The position numbers and the translations under genes are program-made. A DNA stretch of 14,308 bases, taken from contig DFZT01000010.1 in the NCBI GenBank assembly GCA_002382755.1, positions 1-14,308 of the forward strand, given 5' to 3'. Positions 1 through 5,769 of the stretch are shown one piece after another; position 1 is the first letter of the stretch; every line of letters starts with the position of its first letter. This DNA is from Firmicutes bacterium UBA4049 (GTDB taxonomy: Bacteria; Bacillota; Desulfotomaculia; Desulfotomaculales; Nap2-2B). The notes under the pieces were generated by a model. That model worked only from the letters and a program-made list of their open reading frames with translations, was not told the origin of the DNA and did not search any database.

Positions 1-4
1 GATA

Positions 5-1843
5 TCATAGGTTTGTTGACTTAGGTTTATAGATAAGCAGCCGCATAGCGTTTAAGATCACCAGTAAAACACTGGCTTCATGTACCAGCATCCCCGAAGC
101 TAAAAATACATATTTGCTCAACACGCCCGCAATTAGCAGCAACACCACCGCTATGGCAAAGGCAATGTTTTGCTTGATATTTGCCACCGCAGCCCTGCTG
201 AGACCGATAGCGTAGGGAACCATAGCTAGTCTGTCCGCCATTAATATCACATTGGCAACTTCAACGGTTACATCGGTGCCTGCCGCACCCATCGCCACAC
301 CTATATCGGCAGTGGCTAGGGCCGGAGCGTCATTTATACCGTCGCCTACCATCGCGATTACATTGCCCTGCTGCATATATTTGTTTATTACTTCCACTTT
401 CTGTTCCGGCAAAAGGCCGGCGCTATATTCGTCCAAACCCAGTTCACCGGCAATTGCCGCAGCAGTGCGTGGGTTATCACCGGTAAGCATAATTGCCTTG
501 ATGCCTATTTTCTTTAGTCTGCCGATTACCTCGGCCGCATCTGACCTTAACTGGTCGGCTATGGACACTACACCGGTAACCTGGCCGCCCTCTGCGATGA
601 TAATCGCGGTACAGCCCGCTGTCTCCTGCTGCTGCAGGTAATTTTCCACTTCCGCCGGTATGGTAATGCCCGCTTCTGTTATTAAAGCCCGGTTTCCCAC
701 CAAAATATTTATACCGGATACATGGCCCGAGGCGCCCTTACCAGGGTACACTTGGAAATCCTCCGCTGGTTTAAACTGGTTGCACGCTTCACTGACGATC
801 GCCCTGGCCAGGTGATGTTCAGAATGTGCTTCCACACTGGCCGCGCTGGCCAATACCTGGCTGCTGGTACCTACAAATGCTTTAACCTCTTTTACCGATG
901 GCTTGCCATGGGTTAATGTACCGGTTTTGTCAAAGGCAATGACATTGACTTTTCCTGCCTTTTCCAGGTGTTCCCCGCCTTTAAGTAGTACGCCTCTCCT
1001 AGCCCCGTTGCCAATGGCCGACACTATGGATACCGGTGTGGCGATGACCAGTGCCCCGGGGCACGCGATGACCAGCAGCGTCAGAGCCATTTCAATATCT
1101 CTGGTGAATAAAAAGACGATAACCGATAGCAGAATTATACCAGGGGTGTAATATCTGGCAAAATTAGCCAGATATCGCTCGGTTGGAGCTTTGCTTTCCT
1201 GTGCCTCTTCGACCAGGGTTAATATCCTGGCAAAGGTGGTGTCTTCGCCGGCTTTTTCAGTTTTAACCTCCATGTAGCCCACTTCATTGATGGTACCACT
1301 GTAGACCTTATCGCCCGCCGTTTTACCCACCGGCATGGGCTCGCCGGTTACATGCGCCTCATTAATTGTGCCGTGGCCTTTTATTACTATGCCGTCCACA
1401 GGTATTTTAGCCCCTGGCTTGATAACCACAATATCTCCCGGGATCACCTCGTCCGCCGGTATTTCCCGCTCTTGGCCGTCCGCCAGCACAATGGCAGTTA
1501 AAGGAGCCATGTCCATCAGCTGCTTGATAGCCTGCCTGGTTTTGTCCAGTGTCTTTGCTTCTAAAAAAGAACCCAGGGCAAATAGGAAAGTAACCGCGGC
1601 AGCCTCCCAATATTCGCCTATAATGATTGCCCCTATGGCGGCCACGGTAACCAGCGCCTCAATGCCAATGATTTTAAATTTAATAGATGTATAGGCAGTT
1701 TTGACAATGGGATAGCCGGCCACCGCTGCAGCCACAACCATTAATACCAGATTGGGCTGCTGATATCCTAATTTAGCTGCCAAGTAGCCTAATAGTATTA
1801 AGGCTCCGCTTGCCAACACTGTGATAGTTTTGCTGTTTACCAT
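5..1843 (-). CDS. P1B-type heavy-metal-transporting ATPase, CPG variant, without N-terminal HMA domain
   Basis: Membrane pump that should move a transition metal ion out of the cytoplasm at the cost of ATP. Numbering from a possible GTG at 1852, the protein shows N-terminal membrane helices, an actuator domain with TGEP, a channel motif Cys264-Pro-Gly, the phosphorylation site DKTGTLT (Asp308), the nucleotide-domain SEHH (His346-His347), the hinge TGDNPRTA and GDGINDAPALA, then two C-terminal helices with HEAS and NAMRLL. Most Zn/Cd/Pb pumps have CPC and SEHP, so CPG and SEHH mark a variant subgroup whose metal I cannot name. About 612 residues is short for the family because the N-terminal HMA domain is absent; a separate HMA gene lies just upstream in the same operon. 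I prefer the ATG at 1843, preceded by GGTGAT; the GTG at 1852 would add three residues. The family is certain, the substrate is not. Confidence 0.93.
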   Translation of the reverse strand: MVNSKTITVLASGALILLGYLAAKLGYQQPNLVLMVVAAAVAGYPIVKTAYTSIKFKIIGIEALVTVAAIGAIIIGEYWEAAAVTFLFALGSFLEAKTLDKTRQAIKQLMDMAPLTAIVLADGQEREIPADEVIPGDIVVIKPGAKIPVDGIVIKGHGTINEAHVTGEPMPVGKTAGDKVYSGTINEVGYMEVKTEKAGEDTTFARILTLVEEAQESKAPTERYLANFARYYTPGIILLSVIVFLFTRDIEMALTLLVIACPGALVIATPVSIVSAIGNGARRGVLLKGGEHLEKAGKVNVIAFDKTGTLTHGKPSVKEVKAFVGTSSQVLASAASVEAHSEHHLARAIVSEACNQFKPAEDFQVYPGKGASGHVSGINILVGNRALITEAGITIPAEVENYLQQQETAGCTAIIIAEGGQVTGVVSIADQLRSDAAEVIGRLKKIGIKAIMLTGDNPRTAAAIAGELGLDEYSAGLLPEQKVEVINKYMQQGNVIAMVGDGINDAPALATADIGVAMGAAGTDVTVEVANVILMADRLAMVPYAIGLSRAAVANIKQNIAFAIAVVLLLIAGVLSKYVFLASGMLVHEASVLLVILNAMRLLIYKPKSTNL

Positions 1844-1862
1844 TTTTATCACCGATCGGCTT

Positions 1863-2075
1863 CTACTTTAGTTTAGCGTTATAACCCATCTTCTGTATAG
1901 CCTTGATAATTTGGGCAGGAGAAATTACCTCCGCATCGTAGGTTATTTTGGCTTTACTGGTGTTGAAGAATACTTCCGCTTGCTCGACTCCCTTCGTTTT
2001 ATTCAGCATAACCCCAACATTTTGCGCGCAAACCGGGCAAGCTAGATTTTCCAATTGCAGCACTAACTTTTCCAA
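1863..2075 (-). CDS. Small free-standing HMA (heavy-metal-associated) domain protein
   Basis: A 70-residue single-domain metal-binding protein of the CopZ/HMA ferredoxin-like fold. The binding loop is LACPVC, a CxxC pair at the usual place near the end of strand 1, in place of the common GMTCxxC. The C-terminal part (ADVISPAQII-like, then KAIQKMGYNA) matches the family ending. It probably delivers metal to, or senses metal for, the ATPase whose start lies 10-20 bases downstream; that pump lacks its own HMA domain. The start is chosen at TTG 2075, eight bases after AGGTGG; an in-frame GTG at 2087 overlaps that ribosome binding site and would add four residues. The stop is TAG. It likely shares one transcript with the pump from the promoter at 2139-2167. 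Confidence 0.85.
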   Translation of the reverse strand: MEKLVLQLENLACPVCAQNVGVMLNKTKGVEQAEVFFNTSKAKITYDAEVISPAQIIKAIQKMGYNAKLK

Positions 2076-2123
2076 AATATATCCCACCTTTCTTATCTTA
2101 ATATAGCAGGATCAAGCCATTTA

Positions 2124-2154
2124 CACATAATAATTCACATAATAATTCACATAA
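2124..2154. repeat. 12-bp tandem repeat, about 2.6 copies, over the metal-pump promoter
   Basis: The unit CACATAATAATT is present twice in perfect head-to-tail copies (2124-2135 and 2136-2147), followed by a partial copy CACATAA. On the minus strand each full copy carries TATTAT, and the second coincides with the -10 box proposed for the HMA/ATPase transcript. The copies may be a simple slippage duplication or spaced regulator half-sites. Confidence 0.75.
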
Positions 2155-2167
2155 CTCTTGTCTTCAA
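2139..2167 (-). promoter_or_regulatory. Putative sigma-A promoter for the HMA-ATPase operon
   Basis: Minus strand TTGAAG (2167-2162), a 17-base spacer, then TATTAT (2144-2139). The -35 box overlaps the last codons of the ric gene, so the pump operon could be transcribed separately from ric. The repeat at 2124-2154 provides a second TATTAT 12 bases further downstream. Confidence 0.45.
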
Positions 2168-2895
2168 CCGACGTTGCTTCTTTTAGCATTTTTTAACCCC
2201 AACAGTCTTGGAAACAGGACATTATTCTCTATATGTATATGCTGGAATAAGTCGTCCTCCATTTCCTGGAGCTTGGCGTAGGTCGATTCAAAGGTCATGC
2301 AGGCATCTGCCGGTATCTTATAATCATCAGTCACTATCCTTAACTCTTTCATTATATTTCCCGCACCTGCATGCTCTTCTTTTAATTCATCAATGATTTT
2401 AATTGCCTTATCCAAGTCGGCCTCATCATTACTGTCTAAATATTCTCTGATTGCTGGATATTGAATAGTTTCTTCTTTGACTAAATGTGATTCTAATTCC
2501 GTCTTTACAGTGTTAAACAACCTGTGCGCTTTTGAAAGTTCTGGATGATTTGCTCCGTGTACTTTTAGTATTGTAATTACCAAACGACCGATCTTGGGCA
2601 TTTCTGCCCACAAATATGCATGGTGCTTGTATAGAATCTGCTCAACTATCTCCTCTGTTGAGGCTTCTCGCCAATCCTTATCATTTGCTCCCGGATTTTC
2701 TGCAATATTTTTGTATAACTTATTCAATCTGTCCAATACTTCAGTCTCATCGAGCTCTTGTTCTTTAATAGCTGTTATCAGAGACCTGTTTCCGCCGCAG
2801 CAAAAATCAATTTTATATGCTTTAAATACATCTGCAGCTTTTGGAAACTCAACCACGATCTCGCCAATATTTTGTGAACTGTTAAATTTGTTCAT
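2164..2895 (-). CDS. ric: Iron-sulfur cluster repair di-iron protein (RIC/ScdA/YtfE family)
   Basis: Cytoplasmic protein known to help restore Fe-S clusters damaged by nitric oxide or oxidants. The 243-residue length fits the family (about 220-240). Residues about 1-60 are the ScdA_N domain with the hallmark CCGG (DFCCGGNRSL). Residues about 75-235 form the hemerythrin-like four-helix bundle with the expected metal ligands: HHAYLW, HLVKEE, KEEHAGAG and the final HIHIENNVLFPRL. The start is ATG 2895 with GGGAGAAA upstream. It stands alone on the minus strand ahead of the metal-pump operon. Its presence fits an anaerobe with many Fe-S enzymes, including the oxidoreductase later in the window. 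The gene is called ric, scdA or ytfE in different organisms. Confidence 0.95.
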   Translation of the reverse strand: MNKFNSSQNIGEIVVEFPKAADVFKAYKIDFCCGGNRSLITAIKEQELDETEVLDRLNKLYKNIAENPGANDKDWREASTEEIVEQILYKHHAYLWAEMPKIGRLVITILKVHGANHPELSKAHRLFNTVKTELESHLVKEETIQYPAIREYLDSNDEADLDKAIKIIDELKEEHAGAGNIMKELRIVTDDYKIPADACMTFESTYAKLQEMEDDLFQHIHIENNVLFPRLLGLKNAKRSNVG

Positions 2896-2918
2896 TTATC
2901 ATTTCTCCCTATCTTAAA

Positions 2919-2947
2919 TTTTTATTGCAGCATAAGATTTAACTCAA
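2919..2947 (-). promoter_or_regulatory. Candidate promoter of ric
   Basis: Minus strand TTGAGT (2947-2942), a 17-base spacer, then TAAAAA (2924-2919). Transcription would start close to the ribosome binding site, giving a very short leader. The -10 box is weak, so this is tentative. Confidence 0.3.
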
Positions 2948-3015
2948 ATCCTTGCGTTGGGTCTATTTTTGAGTGATACATTTTTTTATTTTAACTTGGT
3001 TAATAATAAAAAATC

Positions 3016-3031
3016 GGTAACCAATGTTACC
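3016..3031. promoter_or_regulatory. Perfect palindrome GGTAAC-N4-GTTACC upstream of ric
   Basis: Two perfect 6-bp arms separated by CAAT, about 120 bases upstream of the ric start. The size and spacing resemble operators of CRP/FNR-type regulators, several of which control nitrosative-stress genes such as ric. Which regulator binds, if any, cannot be told from the sequence. Confidence 0.4.
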
Positions 3032-3100
3032 AAAATCACAGGTAAAATAAAATTATTACTAAATAAATGATGTCAGTGTCACTCGACCTTTTTCAATGAA

Positions 3101-3130
3101 GAATACATTATAAAAGAATACATTATAAAT
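3101..3130. repeat. 15-bp tandem duplication in the ric-ktrA intergenic region
   Basis: GAATACATTATAAAA (3101-3115) is followed directly by GAATACATTATAAAT (3116-3130), identical at 14 of 15 positions. It lies in AT-rich DNA with no gene; no function is evident. Confidence 0.8.
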
Positions 3131-3180
3131 TGTAAATTCATATTCAGTCTGACAATTGGGTATGGAGAACAGCTTTATCC

Positions 3181-3288
3181 TTAATCCAATTCTTTGCAGA
3201 ACGCTGTGAACCGCTGTTCCAGTTCTTTCCAGGTGTTATTTGCTGCGTTGACTGGCGCCTGATGATGTTGTATATCTTCCAACACCAA
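3181..3288 (-). pseudogene. Coding-like fragment of 35 codons, probable gene remnant
   Basis: The minus strand reads as a charged, helical C-terminus-like peptide (VLEDIQHHQAPVNAAN, then WKELEQRF, then CKELD, stop TAA). The residue mix looks like real protein and unlike random AT-rich DNA. It has possible TTG/GTG starts at 3288-3282 but no ribosome binding site, and a stop lies just upstream. I do not recognise the family. It could be the tail of a decayed gene or chance. Confidence 0.25.
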
Positions 3289-3309
3289 AAATCATTTTAA
3301 AATAAAATC

Positions 3310-3345
3310 AAGGACTGTGGGAATATTTACAGCCCTTTTGTTTTT
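3310..3345. terminator. Terminator-like hairpin before the riboswitch region
   Basis: AAGGaCTGT (3310-3318) pairs with ACAGcCCTT (3329-3337) with one A/C mismatch and a ten-base loop. On the plus strand it runs into TTTTGTTTTT. The reverse strand is also T-rich (TTGATTTTATTTT), so it may work in both directions. No intact gene ends directly at it. Confidence 0.5.
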
Positions 3346-3427
3346 GGGTGACGTGTTCACCGTGGTAAAGGAGTTTCGAAAACCTCTTTAGGAGCCGATA
3401 AACTAAGATAAAATGGGAAAGAATTAG

Positions 3428-3453
3428 GAATACAACCCAAATTAGTTGTATTC
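3428..3453. promoter_or_regulatory. Perfect 9-bp inverted repeat upstream of the ktrAB leader
   Basis: GAATACAAC and GTTGTATTC are perfect complements around an eight-base loop (CCAAATTA). It sits about 40 bases before the weak -35 box proposed for ktrAB and lacks a T-tract. An operator or an end remnant of an older element are both possible. Confidence 0.35.
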
Positions 3454-3468
3454 AGCCTAAAATAGCTG

Positions 3469-3497
3469 TGTACTTTAGAGTTCATAAAGAGTAATAT
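3469..3497 (+). promoter_or_regulatory. Candidate promoter of the riboswitch-ktrAB transcript
   Basis: TGTACT (3469-3474), a 17-base spacer, then TAATAT (3492-3497). It is placed so that the transcript would begin about 15 bases before the first riboswitch helix. The -35 box is poor; position is the main support. Confidence 0.3.
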
Positions 3498-3517
3498 TTG
3501 CATCGGAAAATTTAATA

Positions 3518-3630
3518 TAAACGCTGAATTCATCTGAAGCGGGGGAACCAAATTTGGGGTGAATCCACATTTTTTGTGGTAGGGTTACACTTCGATCCGA
3601 ATCCGGCAGCTAACCTCGCAAGCGTTGAAG
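3518..3630 (+). promoter_or_regulatory. ydaO/yuaA-class c-di-AMP riboswitch
   Basis: The leader carries the conserved blocks of the c-di-AMP riboswitch in the right order: GCGGGGGAACCAA (3538-3550), TTGGGGTGAATC, a short hairpin around CCACA/TGTGG, TAGGGTT, TCCGAATCC, then GCAGCTAACCTCG and AAGCGTT. The closing helix is AACGCT (3520-3525) with AGCGTT (3621-3626). In this class c-di-AMP binding turns expression off. The class is named after ydaO (kimA) and yuaA (ktrA), and here it precedes ktrA, its classic target. The recognition is from remembered consensus, not a covariance search. Confidence 0.93.
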
Positions 3631-3672
3631 TGCTGTTCCGCTGCATTTGCGGGATTATTTCTTATGCAACCG

Positions 3673-3704
3673 ACTAACGGCACTTTTGTCGTTAGTTTTT
3701 ATAT
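3673..3704 (+). terminator. Attenuator (expression platform) of the c-di-AMP riboswitch
   Basis: ACTAACGGC (3673-3681) pairs with GTCGTTAGT (3688-3696), one G-T wobble, around a six-base loop, followed by TTTTTATATTT. It lies between the aptamer and ktrA, about 50 bases before the start codon, and so is the likely transcription-termination switch. Confidence 0.85.
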
Positions 3705-3751
3705 TTAAAGTCAAGATTAGCAAAAAAAAGAAAAAGACTCGGAGGTTTTAT

Positions 3752-4405
3752 ATGAGACAGTTTGCAGTAATCGGTCTTGGCAGGTTTGGATCTGCCGTCG
3801 CCATTACCCTGGCTAAAATGGGTTATGAAGTTTTAGGCATTGACGTTAATCAAGAACGAGTCAATGAGATGGCGGAAACCATAACCGAATCCGTTAAGGC
3901 AGACGCTATTGACGAGCAGTCTTTAAAAGCTCTTGGCATTAGAAATTTTGATGTTGTTATTGTTGCCATCGGGAGAGATATCCAGGCAAGTATTCTCACA
4001 ACTGTAATATTAAAGGACATGGGTGTAGGCAAAGTAATTGCCAAAGCACAAACCGAGCTGCACGGCAAGGTTTTGGAACGTATCGGGGCGGACAAGGTCG
4101 TCTTCCCCGAACGTGACATGGGTGAAAAATTAGCCAAAGTACTTGTATCTGAAAATATTATAGATGAAATAACTCTGTCGCCTGAATATGACGTGGTAGA
4201 AATGGCGGCGCCTAATATCTTTTACGGTAAAACTTTAGAAAAATTAAATGTCCGCAATAAATATGGAATAAGTATTTTAGCTATTCGCAGAGGTTCTGAT
4301 ATTATTGTTTCGCCCGATGCAAAACAAATTATTTCTGATAGAGATATTTTGGTAGTTATAGGTAAGAATGAAAAAATACGAAGATTTGAGATCCTTGACG
4401 TATAG
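3752..4405 (+). CDS. ktrA: KtrA: cytoplasmic RCK regulatory subunit of the Ktr potassium transporter
   Basis: A 217-residue regulator that forms a gating ring on the KtrB channel subunit and opens it in response to ATP/ADP; c-di-AMP binds the C-terminal half in characterised homologues. The N-terminal Rossmann (RCK_N) domain shows GLGRFG (residues 8-13) and the strand-2 acidic residue (GIDVN, Asp31). The RCK_C domain covers about residues 135-217. The start is ATG 3752 because GGAGGT lies six bases upstream and the protein begins with the family's MRQFAVIGLGRFG; reading on upstream would add 35 lysine-rich residues that run through the attenuator. ktrB follows 20 bases downstream. Expression should be lowered by high c-di-AMP via the upstream riboswitch, and activity as well, giving double control. 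The name ktrC is also used for such proteins. Confidence 0.95.
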   Translation: MRQFAVIGLGRFGSAVAITLAKMGYEVLGIDVNQERVNEMAETITESVKADAIDEQSLKALGIRNFDVVIVAIGRDIQASILTTVILKDMGVGKVIAKAQTELHGKVLERIGADKVVFPERDMGEKLAKVLVSENIIDEITLSPEYDVVEMAAPNIFYGKTLEKLNVRNKYGISILAIRRGSDIIVSPDAKQIISDRDILVVIGKNEKIRRFEILDV

Positions 4406-4425
4406 AAATATTTGGAGGAATAGAT

Positions 4426-5760
4426 GTGGCAAATACAAAGAGGCTTAATCCTCCTTTCTACGTTATTTCAGGTTTTGCAATAGTAATTTTAATTGGAGCA
4501 ATACTTTTAGCCTTGCCCGTATCTGCTTCCTCTAAAGAAAGCTTAAATTTTCTTGATTCATTGTTTACGGCAACTTCCGCAGTATGCGTAACAGGCCTTG
4601 TTGTTTTTGATACAGGAACTGTTTACTCTCTTTTCGGCCAAATTGTAATTATGATTTTAATACAACTTGGCGGATTGGGGTTTATGACTTTTGGAGTGAC
4701 TGTAGCCGTCTTATTGGGGAAAAAAATTGGACTGAAGCAGAGGCTGATAATAAAGGAATCTGCTAATGCAATCTCAAGAGCCGGTTTGGTTAAACTTACC
4801 TTGAGCATACTTCTGATTACAATCATTTTTGAGGCGTTGGCAACCCTTATCCTTACCATTTATTGGTCTGGTGAGATGGGCTTTTTAAAAGGTTTTTATT
4901 TCGCTTTGTTCCATTCGGTTTCGGCTTTTAATAATGCAGGTTTTTCATTATGGCCGGACAGCCTGACCCGTTATGTCGGAGATCCTGTAGTAAATCTTGT
5001 CATAACCGGTCTGATTATTACCGGTGGTATCGGTTTTGCGGTTATAATGGATATTTGCACAAAACGCAGGTGGAAGAAACTGTCCCTGAATTCGAAAATT
5101 GTCCTGATTACAACAGGATTGCTTTGCATGGCGGGTTTTGGCTTTATTCTGATTCTGGAATCATTTAATCCGCAGACTTTCGGGCAATTTAACACCAGTG
5201 AAAGGTTGTGGGCGGCTTATTTCCAGGCGGTCGTTCCCAGAACAGCGGGATATAATACCATTGACATCGGGAAAATGTTAGCCGCTTCTCAGTTGTTTAT
5301 CATTTTTTTAATGTTTATAGGAGCTTCCTCCGGTTCGACGGGCGGCGGAATTAAAACAAACACTTTTGCAATTTTAGTAGTGTCTCTTTTTGCAATTATT
5401 CGGGGCAGGAGCGAAGCAACTGTTCTGAAAAGAACGATCAGTACCGGGATTGTTTTAAGGGCGGTTGCCGTCATTCTAACATCTATGGGAGTGGTTCTGA
5501 CTGCTACTCTGCTATTAACCATTACAGAGTACAGTCTCCAAGGGGATTTTCTTGCAGAATTGTTTGAAGCTACTTCCGCCTTTGGAACTGTAGGTCTTTC
5601 CATGGGCTTGACAGGCAATTTATCGCCGATGGGTAAAATTATTATTATTTCGACTATGTTTATAGGCCGTTTGGGACCCTTGACAATGGCTTATGCGTTA
5701 TCTCATAAAGATGTCAAGGTAAAAGTAAGTTATGCTGAAGAGAAGGTGTTGATTGGGTAA
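4426..5760 (+). CDS. ktrB: KtrB: potassium-translocating membrane subunit (TrkH/KtrB family)
   Basis: Integral membrane protein of 444 residues, the usual KtrB length, that carries K+ (often Na+-dependent) with KtrA. Four repeated membrane-pore-membrane units are visible, each with its filter loop: TSAVCVTGL (Gly57), SAFNNAGFS, VPRTAGYNT and SAFGTVGLS. The glycine/serine-rich gating loop in the third unit (GASSGSTGGGIKTN) and the conserved Arg of the last helix (FIGRLGP) are present, so the protein looks functional. The start is GTG 4426 with GGAGGAA seven bases upstream; an ATG two bases earlier is out of frame. Co-transcribed with ktrA. The stop is nine bases from the stop of the convergent kimA-like gene, with no terminator between. 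Confidence 0.95.
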   Translation: MANTKRLNPPFYVISGFAIVILIGAILLALPVSASSKESLNFLDSLFTATSAVCVTGLVVFDTGTVYSLFGQIVIMILIQLGGLGFMTFGVTVAVLLGKKIGLKQRLIIKESANAISRAGLVKLTLSILLITIIFEALATLILTIYWSGEMGFLKGFYFALFHSVSAFNNAGFSLWPDSLTRYVGDPVVNLVITGLIITGGIGFAVIMDICTKRRWKKLSLNSKIVLITTGLLCMAGFGFILILESFNPQTFGQFNTSERLWAAYFQAVVPRTAGYNTIDIGKMLAASQLFIIFLMFIGASSGSTGGGIKTNTFAILVVSLFAIIRGRSEATVLKRTISTGIVLRAVAVILTSMGVVLTATLLLTITEYSLQGDFLAELFEATSAFGTVGLSMGLTGNLSPMGKIIIISTMFIGRLGPLTMAYALSHKDVKVKVSYAEEKVLIG

Positions 5761-5769
5761 AATTGCCCG

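Noticed and set aside
3357..3551. Minus-strand 64-codon open frame
   Set aside because: It lies across the promoter, hairpin and first half of the c-di-AMP riboswitch, lacks a ribosome binding site and resembles no protein.
3647..3751. N-terminal extension of KtrA by 35 residues
   Set aside because: It would be translated through the riboswitch attenuator; the GGAGGT-ATG at 3752 and the family start MRQFAVIGLGRFG decide the real start.
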